From assembly GCF_000783395.1 (NCBI RefSeq), contig NZ_JSFK01000003.1, positions 535,798 to 599,797 on the forward strand: a stretch of 64,000 nt of DNA, written 5' to 3'. Within the stretch, counting starts at the first letter, position 1; each line of letters opens with the position of its first letter. The notes under the pieces are model-generated. The model had not been told where the DNA came from, ran no database searches, and saw only the letters and a list, made by a program, of their open reading frames with translations. Made by a program: the position numbers and the translations under genes. The stretch comes from Pseudomonas chlororaphis. GTDB lineage: Bacteria; Pseudomonadota; Gammaproteobacteria; Pseudomonadales; Pseudomonadaceae. This document shows positions 37,226 to 44,652 of the stretch, piece by piece.

Positions 37226-38818
37226 TTAGCGTTTGTTGCCTCCCAAGGCGCCGGTCAGACCGCCGAGTACACCGCCCAGACCGCCACCGGTGGTACCCCC
37301 GCTGGTACCGCCGTTGACCAGACCGCCGACGGCAGCGACGGTGCCGCCGACGTTGCTGACCAGACCACCGACCGCGGTGGTGACGGGGTTGTTGGTCGCG
37401 GCAATGGTGTTGCCGATACTGCTGACCGCGCCGCCAACCTGGCCGGTGAGACCTGCAACAGGTGAGCCGATACCGGTAGCCGCGCCGAGTTGCTGAGTCA
37501 CGTTGGTGACGCCACTGGTGACCGGATTCAGACCACTGCCCAAGGTGGCGCCAACGGTGGCCAGCGGCGAGGTGGTTGCGGTGATCGGGGTGCCCGATCC
37601 GCCAAGCACGGTGTTGAGTGACGCGACGGTATTCCCGAGGCCGACAGCGGTAACGCCGCCGGCGCTGACGACACCATTGGTATTGCCGGCATTCAGGCCT
37701 GCGCCGACGTTGACCACCGCTCCGCCAACGGTTTGCAGCAAACCGGTGCCGCCGAGTCCACCGCCCAGACCACCACCCACTCCACCAGTACCCGAGCCGG
37801 TGCCGTTGGACACCAGACCACCGGCCTTGCCGACCGCGGTGCCGGTATTGCTCAATGCGCCGCCGAGTGTGTTGGTCAAGGCATTGCCGTTACCCGCGTC
37901 GGTGACCTTGCCGCCCAGGGTGTTCACCGCGCCGCCGACTTGCGCAACCACGCCTTTGAGTGGATCGCCAAGACCTGTGGTCGCGCCGAGTTTGTCCGTG
38001 GTGCTTTCAACCATCGCAATCACCGGCACCAGACTACCGCCGAGTTTGTTGGTCAGTTGGCTGGTCGGGCCGCTGGTCAGGGTGGTGTCGAGGGTATTGC
38101 CGAGCATGGTGACTTTTTCACCGACGCCATCAAGCAGCGGCGCGACTTTGGTGACCACACCGCCCACCACTGGCACGCTGCTGGTGGCGGTTGCCAGTTT
38201 GCCACTGAGGTCGGAGACGCCGTTGCCAACGTCCGTGACCACGCCGCCAACCGAAGCGACGGTGGTGGTCAGGCCATTAGGGTCAGTGGCCAGTTTGCCG
38301 ATGCCGTTGCCGATGCCATCACCCAGAGTGGTGACGACGTTGCCGGCAGTATTGGCCGCACTTTGTACAACTCCTCCGACCACCGGAACAGTGCTCAGGG
38401 AGTCGCCGATCTGGCCGACGCCATCGCCGACGCCGGCGACGGTAGTACCGACATCCTGCACCAGCGTGGTGGTCACCAGCGGTGTGGTGGTTGGATTGGT
38501 CGGGTTGGTGGGATCGGTCGGATCCGTCGGGTTGGTTGGATTAGTCGGATCGGTGCCACCGGTGCCACCGGTGCCACCGGTTCCGCCAGTACCGCCCGTA
38601 CCACCGGTCCCACCAGTGCCTGCGGTATCACCGCTGTCACCCGTGCCACCTGTGCTGCCAGTACCCGATGTGCCGTCAGTACCCGCCGTACCATCCGCCG
38701 AAGAACTGCCGGAACTGCTTTTATGACCGCCACCACCGCTGCTGCACCCGGTGAGGCCGAGGGACAGAATCAATGCCAGAGCGATTGCCGATTTGCACCA
38801 CACGCCTTGAGTTTTCAT
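37226..38818 (-). CDS. Collagen-like repeat lipoprotein
   Basis: 530 residues from the ATG at 38818 (AAGGA upstream). Lipobox LTGC (C25), a Gly/Ser/Thr spacer, a perfect Gly-Thr-Gly array (coded near 38551-38622) and an Asp/Asn-Pro-Thr array (near 38486-38553). Then about 400 residues of imperfect Val/Gly-rich repeats such as VPVVGGVV, which occurs twice, and a duplicated block (LGATTGLGDPLKGVVAQVGG and LGAATGIGSPVAGLTGQVGG). It has no enzymatic motif and almost no aromatic residues. Resembles proteins annotated as collagen-like triple-helix repeat proteins; surface exposure is inferred. Confidence 0.8.
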   Translation of the reverse strand: MKTQGVWCKSAIALALILSLGLTGCSSGGGGHKSSSGSSSADGTAGTDGTSGTGSTGGTGDSGDTAGTGGTGGTGGTGGTGGTGGTGGTDPTNPTNPTDPTDPTNPTNPTTTPLVTTTLVQDVGTTVAGVGDGVGQIGDSLSTVPVVGGVVQSAANTAGNVVTTLGDGIGNGIGKLATDPNGLTTTVASVGGVVTDVGNGVSDLSGKLATATSSVPVVGGVVTKVAPLLDGVGEKVTMLGNTLDTTLTSGPTSQLTNKLGGSLVPVIAMVESTTDKLGATTGLGDPLKGVVAQVGGAVNTLGGKVTDAGNGNALTNTLGGALSNTGTAVGKAGGLVSNGTGSGTGGVGGGLGGGLGGTGLLQTVGGAVVNVGAGLNAGNTNGVVSAGGVTAVGLGNTVASLNTVLGGSGTPITATTSPLATVGATLGSGLNPVTSGVTNVTQQLGAATGIGSPVAGLTGQVGGAVSSIGNTIAATNNPVTTAVGGLVSNVGGTVAAVGGLVNGGTSGGTTGGGLGGVLGGLTGALGGNKR

Positions 38819-39013
38819 GATCGTATTCCTTGCACCTGTCACAACGTTCGTTGACTTCGATGGCTCGCCGATCTGATGCCGGTGATGCCTTCGTCCGTTG
38901 TGCTCAATCTCAGTCCAGGAGCAGGTTTGCGACCATTCTCAAGTTGGTATTAACGCCTTTATATATAAGGTGAAGTTCAGTGCCTAAGGACTAATACCCA
39001 GGATATAGCCGGA
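38819..39013. promoter_or_regulatory. Upstream region of the collagen-like gene
   Basis: About 195 bp, A+T-rich near 38949-38970 with a TATATATA run. It contains ATTAACGCCT at 38949-38958, nearly the same as a sequence upstream of flp. It presumably holds the promoter; no gene was seen. Confidence 0.45.
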
Positions 39014-39050
39014 CAAAAAAAGGCCTTGATAATCAAGGCCCTGGTTTTTT
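39014..39050. terminator. Bidirectional terminator
   Basis: A run of As, then GGCCTTGAT, A, ATCAAGGCC, then CTGG and six Ts. On the minus strand the stem is followed directly by a T-run, which would end the FabG4-MaoC operon transcript about 75 bp after the MaoC stop. Confidence 0.9.
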
Positions 39051-39116
39051 CAGTGGAAGGGGGAAGGACGGCGAAAACTTAAGTTATATACACACAATTA
39101 ACGGTGTCCCGAGGGC

Positions 39117-39971
39117 TCAGGCAATCGGTTGCCACTGCCCGACCATATGCTCCAGGTCTTGCGCACCGATCAGGCGCAACTCACCACTGGACCCCGCCGC
39201 ACTCGCCAGCAACGTCACTTCACTGGGCAGACGTACCGGTTTGCGAAAGTGCACGGCGATCTCGAGGTTGGCCTTGGGCAAATGATCGCTCAGGGCTGCG
39301 AGCGTTCGCGCCTTGTTCCACAAACCATGGGCGATGGCCGTTGGAAACCCAAACAGCTTGGCGCTCGCTGCACTCAAGTGAATCGGGTTGTAGTCTCCGG
39401 ACACTTTGGCGTACTGCCGACCGATATCCGCGGGGGCTTTCCAGCGGGCCACTTCCACCAGCGCTTGCGACGGCTCCCAAGTCTGCTCGACAGGCTCGCC
39501 CTCAAGTTTCACGCCGCGACAGAGCATCTGGCTTTCGGCTTCCCACAACGGCCCGAGTTGATCATCCAGAGAGGTCAGCAAATCGAACGTCGCGCCTTTC
39601 GGATGCGGCTGCAGGTTATGCACCCGCACGCTCACTTGCGCCCGACTGATCCCGCCCATCGGGCGCACCACGCGAATGCGATTGCTCAGATGAATCAGCC
39701 CCAGCAGGGGAAACGGAAACTTATCGGCGGTGAGCAATTGCATCTGCAAGGCGAAGGCAAGGATGTGCGGATACGTCGGCGGCAGCAGACCGTCGTCGAC
39801 GAATCCGCAGACCTTGCGATAAGCCGCCAAGCGCTTGCCATCGATGTCGACCCAACAGCGCAAACCGCTGTCGGGCAATTGCGTGCCAGTGATTTTGCGG
39901 CGCATCGCCGCTCGTGCGTACAAACCGGGCAGACTCGGTTCGCGATCCAGCGTGTGCCATTCGATGCTCAT
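39117..39971 (-). CDS. MaoC-like hydratase
   Basis: Predicted (R)-enoyl-CoA/ACP hydratase. From the ATG at 39971 it has 284 residues with a double hot-dog layout; the hydratase-2 motif is in the C-terminal half, VSGDYNPIHLSAASAKLFGF followed by AIAHGLW. The start is 2 bp after the FabG4-like stop, so the two are coupled and may catalyse successive reduction and dehydration of 3-oxoacyl chains. Confidence 0.88.
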   Translation of the reverse strand: MSIEWHTLDREPSLPGLYARAAMRRKITGTQLPDSGLRCWVDIDGKRLAAYRKVCGFVDDGLLPPTYPHILAFALQMQLLTADKFPFPLLGLIHLSNRIRVVRPMGGISRAQVSVRVHNLQPHPKGATFDLLTSLDDQLGPLWEAESQMLCRGVKLEGEPVEQTWEPSQALVEVARWKAPADIGRQYAKVSGDYNPIHLSAASAKLFGFPTAIAHGLWNKARTLAALSDHLPKANLEIAVHFRKPVRLPSEVTLLASAAGSSGELRLIGAQDLEHMVGQWQPIA

Positions 39972-39973
39972 GC

Positions 39974-41326
39974 CTAAGCCCCCAGAACACTTTGTCCACA
40001 GACCCGCAGCGCCTGCCCGGTGAACGCGCCGGTGCCCGGTTGCGCCAGCCACGCGACGGCTTCGGCGACGTCTTGCGGTAAACCGCCCTGACCGAGCGAA
40101 CTCATGCGCCGCCCGGCCTCACGCAGGCCGAACGGAATGTGCGCGGTCATCTGCGTCTCGATAAAACCGGGCGCGACGGCGTTGATGCTGATACCGCGCT
40201 CCAGCAGCACGGGCGCCCATGCCTGCGCCAGCCCGATCAGCCCGGCCTTGCTCGCGGCGTAGTTGGTTTGTCCACGGTTACCGGCAATGCCGCTGATCGA
40301 AGCCAGCAGAATGACCCGCGCATCATTGTGCAGCGTGCCGCTGTCGAGCAGCGCCTGGGTCAGCACTTGCGGCGCATTGAGGTTGACCGCCAGCACCGCG
40401 TCCCAGAATTCCGGGGTCATGTTGGCCAGGGTTTTGTCGCGGGTGATACCGGCGTTGTGCACCAGAATGTCGAGGCCGTCAGGCAGTTGTTCGATCAGTT
40501 GCGTGGCGGCGTCGGCGGCGCAGATATCCAGAGTAATAGCCCGGCCACCGAGGCGAGCGGCGAGGGCCTCAAGATCGGTCTTGGCCGGGGGCACATCGAG
40601 CAGGATCACCTCGGCGCCATCGCGGGCGAGCGTTTCGGCAATCGACGCGCCGATACCGCGCGCCGCGCCGGTGACCAACGCCTTGCGCCCGGCCAGTGGG
40701 CGCGTCCAGTCAGTCACTGGCGTCGCACAAGCGGTCAGGCGAATCACTTGGCCGGAGACAAACGCACTTTTGGGCGAGAGGAAAAACCGCAGCGGACCTT
40801 CAAGCTGATCTTCCGCGCCTTCGCCAACGTAGATCAGTTGCAGTGTGCCGCCGCTGCGCAGTTCCTTGGCCAGCGAACGGGCAAACCCTTCCAGCGCTCG
40901 CTGCGCACTGGCGGCAAATGGATCATTGAGGGTTTCCGGCGCGCGGCCAAGAATCACCAGGTGCGCGCTGTGTTCAAGGTTCTTCATCAACGGCTGGAAG
41001 AATTCACGCAGTTGTTTGAGCTGGTCGGTGTGCAGCAATTCGCTGGCGTCGAACACCACGGCTTTGAGTTTCGGGCCGTGGCCGGGAATCCATTCAGTGG
41101 CCGCCGCCGGTTGTTCGCCGTAACGGTAAATGCCGTCGGTCAAACGGTTGGCAAAGGCACTGATGCGTTCGGCCAATGGCCCGCCGCCGATCAGCAGCGC
41201 ACCCTCTACCGGCCGCAGGCGCCCGGCCTGCCAGCGTTCCAGTCGCACCGGCGACGGCAGGCCCAACGCCCCGACCAGACGATGGCCGATGGACGAGTTG
41301 GCGAAGTCGATATAGCGGTCAGACAT
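39974..41326 (-). CDS. FabG4-like 3-oxoacyl-ACP/CoA reductase
   Basis: 450 residues, about twice the size of FabG. The N-terminal ~205 residues are a degenerate Rossmann-like domain; the C-terminal SDR domain starts at KALVTGAARGIGAS and has the NAG motif (ILVHNAGI) and Ser-Tyr-Lys triad (ASISGIAG, TNYAASKAG). This high-molecular-weight form is known from mycobacterial FabG4. It lies upstream of the MaoC-like gene and is divergent from the thiolase, suggesting a three-enzyme acyl-chain module. Confidence 0.9.
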   Translation of the reverse strand: MSDRYIDFANSSIGHRLVGALGLPSPVRLERWQAGRLRPVEGALLIGGGPLAERISAFANRLTDGIYRYGEQPAAATEWIPGHGPKLKAVVFDASELLHTDQLKQLREFFQPLMKNLEHSAHLVILGRAPETLNDPFAASAQRALEGFARSLAKELRSGGTLQLIYVGEGAEDQLEGPLRFFLSPKSAFVSGQVIRLTACATPVTDWTRPLAGRKALVTGAARGIGASIAETLARDGAEVILLDVPPAKTDLEALAARLGGRAITLDICAADAATQLIEQLPDGLDILVHNAGITRDKTLANMTPEFWDAVLAVNLNAPQVLTQALLDSGTLHNDARVILLASISGIAGNRGQTNYAASKAGLIGLAQAWAPVLLERGISINAVAPGFIETQMTAHIPFGLREAGRRMSSLGQGGLPQDVAEAVAWLAQPGTGAFTGQALRVCGQSVLGA

Positions 41327-41433
41327 GGAACGCTCTCCAGAAGTTGGGGTTCAAAGTGTGGACTGTCGATGGCAATCAATCGTTCGATCCACGCAATAAG
41401 GCCTACGCTAGAACAGCAGAGTAGACCACCGGC

Positions 41434-41525
41434 CCTGTGGGAGCTGGCTTGCCAGCGATGGCGGAGTCTCAGCCACTGAAGATATTGGATGTGCCGACCC
41501 CATCGCTGGCAAGCCACCCACAGGG
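41434..41525. repeat. REP inverted pair, TGGCTTGCCAGCG variant
   Basis: CCTGTGGGAGCTGGCTTGCC and GGCAAGCC-ACCCACAGGG face each other about 45 bp apart, in the divergent FabG4/thiolase promoter region. The same variant occurs at 58194. Confidence 0.88.
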
Positions 41526-41554
41526 TTCTATGTAAATTTGAAAAGGAGTTATTC

Positions 41555-42832
41555 ATGAGTCAGCTGCGCCGCGTCGCGATCATTGGCGGTAACCGTATCC
41601 CTTTCGCCCGCTCCAACGGCCCCTACGCCACGGCCAGCAATCAGGCGATGCTCACCGCCGCCCTTGAAGGCCTGATCGAACGCTACAACCTGCACGGCCA
41701 GCGCATTGGCGAAGTGGTGGCGGGCGCGGTGCTGAAATTGTCACGAGATATGAACCTGACCCGTGAATGCGTCCTCGGTTCGCGTCTGTCTCCGGCCACG
41801 CCCGCCTACGACATTCAGCAAGCCTGCGGCACCGGCCTGGAAGCGGCGATCCTGGTAGCGAACAAGATTGCCCTCGGCCAGATCGACTGCGGCATTGCCG
41901 GTGGCGTCGATACCACGTCGGACGCACCGATCAGCGTTAGCGAGGGTCTGCGCAAAATCCTCCTGCAAGCCAACCGCGCCAAGACCACTGGCGACAAGCT
42001 GAAAACCTTTCTGCAACTGCGGCCCAAACATCTGATTCCGGATTTTCCACGCATCGGCGAACCACGCACCGGGCTGTCGATGGGCGAGCACTGTGAGTTG
42101 ATGGCGCAGACCTGGCAGATCCCGCGTGAAGAGCAGGATCAGCTGACCTTCGAAAGCCACCACAAACTCGCCGCGTCCTATAGCGAAGGCTGGCACAACG
42201 ACCTGATGACGCCGTTCCTTGGTCTGACCCGCGACAACAATTTGCGCCCGGACCTGACCCTGGAAAAACTCGCGACGTTGAAACCGGCCTTCGAAAAAAG
42301 CGCCAAAGGCACGCTGACCGCGGGCAACTCCACGCCGCTGACTGACGGCGCCTCGGTGGTGCTGCTTGGCAGCGAAGAATGGGCAAAGGAACGTGGCTTG
42401 CCGATCCTCGCTTACCTGCGCGATGGCGAGGCGGCGGCAGTGGATTTCGTCAACGGCGCCGAAGGGCTGCTGATGGCGCCGGTCTACGCTGTGCCGCGTT
42501 TGCTGGCGCGCAACGGGCTGACCTTGCAGGATTTCGATTACTACGAAATTCATGAGGCATTCGCCGCGCAGGTGCTATGCACGTTGAAAGCCTGGGAAGA
42601 TCCCGAATACTGCAAAACCCGCCTCGGCCTCGACGCGCCGCTAGGCTCGATCGATCGCAGCCGTCTCAATGTGAAGGGCAGTTCGCTGGCGGCCGGGCAT
42701 CCGTTTGCCGCGACTGGCGGGCGTATCGTCGCCAATTTGGCCAAGCTGCTGGATGCGGCAGGCAAGGGCCGCGGCCTGATCTCGATTTGTGCTGCGGGCG
42801 GGCAGGGCGTCACCGCCATCATCGAACGCTAG
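41555..42832 (+). CDS. Acetyl-CoA C-acyltransferase (thiolase)
   Basis: Condenses or cleaves 3-ketoacyl-CoA. From the ATG at 41555 (AAAAGGAG upstream) it has 425 residues with all catalytic residues: Cys91 in QQACGTG, His382 in AAGHPFAATGG and Cys412 in ICAAGGQG. Divergent from the FabG4-MaoC pair, as in P. aeruginosa near PA4785-PA4786 as I remember it. Whether it runs in the synthetic or degradative direction is open. Confidence 0.92.
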   Translation: MSQLRRVAIIGGNRIPFARSNGPYATASNQAMLTAALEGLIERYNLHGQRIGEVVAGAVLKLSRDMNLTRECVLGSRLSPATPAYDIQQACGTGLEAAILVANKIALGQIDCGIAGGVDTTSDAPISVSEGLRKILLQANRAKTTGDKLKTFLQLRPKHLIPDFPRIGEPRTGLSMGEHCELMAQTWQIPREEQDQLTFESHHKLAASYSEGWHNDLMTPFLGLTRDNNLRPDLTLEKLATLKPAFEKSAKGTLTAGNSTPLTDGASVVLLGSEEWAKERGLPILAYLRDGEAAAVDFVNGAEGLLMAPVYAVPRLLARNGLTLQDFDYYEIHEAFAAQVLCTLKAWEDPEYCKTRLGLDAPLGSIDRSRLNVKGSSLAAGHPFAATGGRIVANLAKLLDAAGKGRGLISICAAGGQGVTAIIER

Positions 42833-43037
42833 AAGAGCCCCTCATCGGAACGCCGCCCGCCTAACCCTCTCCCGGAGGGAGAGAGGACTGATTGGGAGAT
42901 GTTTGAGGGATACGCCGACCTGAACGTGCTTCACCGAATCCATAGTCGACGCGGTATTTCAGGTCGATGTATAACGCCAGACACCTCGGTCGGCTCCCTC
43001 TCCCTCCGGGAGAGGGCTGGGGTGAGGGTAAAGGGCT
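42832..43037 (-). repeat. ~200-bp interspersed repeat, copy B (inverted)
   Basis: Reverse-complement orientation relative to copies A and C. It begins right after the thiolase stop with the GGGCTCTTC/GAAGAGCCC edge and ends at a GGCTGGGGTGAGGG edge. Inside are a CGACCTGAA/TTCAGGTCG dyad and CTCTCCC/GGGAGAG arms. It nearly matches copy A across the outer arm, and copy C in the centre. Confidence 0.88.
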
Positions 43038-43250
43038 AAACCGCAGATGTCAGATTCTGTCGCAAATGCCCTCAACGGCCGATACCAACAAACAGGCAAG
43101 GCTCGGCTATGATTCGCAGCGGTCGATTTTTCGGCACAGTGTGTGCATTCACAGGTTCACAGGTCAGCAACCCCTCCCCGTAATGCGAGGATTGCCGTAT
43201 AACGAGTGACATTCGCGTGTTTGGTAATAAAGGACCCACAATAAAAGCTG
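43038..43250. promoter_or_regulatory. Upstream region of the RIO kinase gene
   Basis: 213 bp without a credible gene. TTCACAGG occurs twice about 10 bp apart near 43150-43170. Presumed to carry the kinase promoter; no specific operator was recognised. Confidence 0.4.
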
Positions 43251-44147
43251 ATGAAGACTCCAAAACGCATTGAACCCCTGATCGAGGACGGTCTGGTCGA
43301 CGAAGTGCTGCGCCCACTGATGAGTGGTAAAGAAGCAGCTGTTTATGTGGTGCGCTGCGGCAATCAGTTACGTTGCGCAAAGGTCTACAAGGAGGCGAAC
43401 AAACGCAGTTTCCGCCAGGCGGCCGAGTATCAGGAAGGCCGCAAGGTCCGCAACAGCCGACAGGCTCGAGCGATGGCGAAGGGCTCAAAGTTCGGGCGCA
43501 AAGAGACCGAAGATGCCTGGCAGAACGCCGAAGTGGCGGCGCTGTTCCGTCTGGCCGGTGCCGGCGTGCGGGTGCCCAAGCCGTACGACTTCCTCGATGG
43601 CGTGCTGCTGATGGAACTGGTCGCCGACGAGTTCGGTGACGCAGCACCGCGTCTGAACGACGTGGTGCTGGAGCCGGATCAGGCGCGCGAGTATCACGCG
43701 TTCCTGATCTCGCAGATCGTGCTGATGTTGTGTACCGGTCTGGTGCACGGTGACCTCTCGGAGTTCAACGTGCTGCTGACGCCGACCGGCCCGGTCATCA
43801 TTGACCTGCCACAGGCCGTCGACGCTGCCGGTAACAACCACGCGTTCAGCATGCTGGAGCGCGATGTCGGCAACATGGCTTCGTACTTCGGCCGCTTTGC
43901 CCCGGAGTTGAAAACGACCAAGTACGCCAAGGAAATGTGGGCGTTGTACGAAGCCGGCACCTTGCACCCGAACAGTGTGCTGACCGGTGAGTTCGATGAT
44001 CCGGAAGACGTGGCCGACGTGGGCGGGGTGTTGCGCGAGATCGAAGCGGCGCGCCTCGACGAGGAGCGCAAGCAGGCCATCCGTGCAGCGGACGACGAGC
44101 CGAAAGGCAAGTCCGACGAGCCACCGCCACCACCGTGGATGCAGTGA
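43251..44147 (+). CDS. RIO1-like atypical protein kinase (PA4780 family)
   Basis: 298 residues. RIO-type signatures: nucleotide-binding MSGKEAAVYVVRCG (about 24-37), catalytic loop VHGDLSEFNVLL and metal-binding IIDLPQAVD; a C-terminal acidic/Pro-rich tail (DEPPPPPWMQ). Serine/threonine kinase activity is expected from the family; the substrate is unknown. It is monocistronic, with a strong terminator, and flanked on both sides by the ~200-bp repeat in opposite orientations. Confidence 0.9.
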   Translation: MKTPKRIEPLIEDGLVDEVLRPLMSGKEAAVYVVRCGNQLRCAKVYKEANKRSFRQAAEYQEGRKVRNSRQARAMAKGSKFGRKETEDAWQNAEVAALFRLAGAGVRVPKPYDFLDGVLLMELVADEFGDAAPRLNDVVLEPDQAREYHAFLISQIVLMLCTGLVHGDLSEFNVLLTPTGPVIIDLPQAVDAAGNNHAFSMLERDVGNMASYFGRFAPELKTTKYAKEMWALYEAGTLHPNSVLTGEFDDPEDVADVGGVLREIEAARLDEERKQAIRAADDEPKGKSDEPPPPPWMQ

Positions 44148-44160
44148 TCGCTTGACGAGA

Positions 44161-44184
44161 AACCCGGCTTCGGCCGGGTTTTTT
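44161..44184 (+). terminator. Rho-independent terminator after the RIO kinase
   Basis: ACCCGGC, TTCG tetraloop, GCCGGGT, then a T-run, 13 bp after the stop. Confidence 0.96.
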
Positions 44185-44212
44185 GTTTGGATCAGAAGCC
44201 TTGGAAGCCCAG

Positions 44213-44589
44213 AAGCCCCTCACCCCAGCCCTCTCCCAGAGGGAGAGGGAGCCGACCGGGGTGTCTTGCGTCATACATCGACCTGAAATACCGGGTCGAT
44301 TATGGATTGGACGAGGTCAGCATTTGGACCTGTTTGGATTCGGTAAAGAAATTTCAGGTCGGTGTATCTCCACAGCATCCCCCAATCAGTCCCCTCTCTC
44401 TCCGGGAGAGGGGGCCGACCGAGGTGTCTTGCGTCATACATCGACCTGAAACACCGGGTCGATTATGGGTTGGACGAGGTCAGCATTTGGACCTGTTTGG
44501 ATTCGGTAAAGAAATTTCAGGTCGGCGTATCTCCACAGCATCCCCCAATCAGTCCCCTCTCCCCCTGGGAGAGGGCTAGGGTGAGGGCT
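44213..44589 (+). repeat. ~200-bp interspersed repeat, two tandem copies (C1, C2)
   Basis: Two head-to-tail units with a 163-bp period (GCCGACCG at 44251 and 44414) share one CTCTC/GGGAGAGGG junction. Each unit has an internal dyad, CGACCTGAAA(T/C)(A)CCGGGTCG region paired with AAATTTCAGGTCG, and the block TTTGGACCTGTTTGGATTCG. The units differ at only a few bases, suggesting recent duplication. Reading frames across them have no start signals and look spurious. Confidence 0.9.
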
Positions 44590-44652
44590 CTTTCGGATCT
44601 CTGCAAATTCACGTCTACTGTCCACCGCTCCAACCACACTCAAGGACTGAAT

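Noticed and set aside
37503..38726. A 407-codon Pro/Val/Thr-rich frame antisense to the collagen-like gene
   Set aside because: Low-complexity DNA keeps several frames open. Only the minus-strand frame has a ribosome-binding site, a lipobox and a matched terminator.
44213..44589. The tandem repeat as a CRISPR array or as part of the MFS gene
   Set aside because: There are only two units of 163 bp with no unique spacers between short repeats, and no cas genes. The frame that runs through into the MFS gene lacks a start signal before the GTG at 44653.
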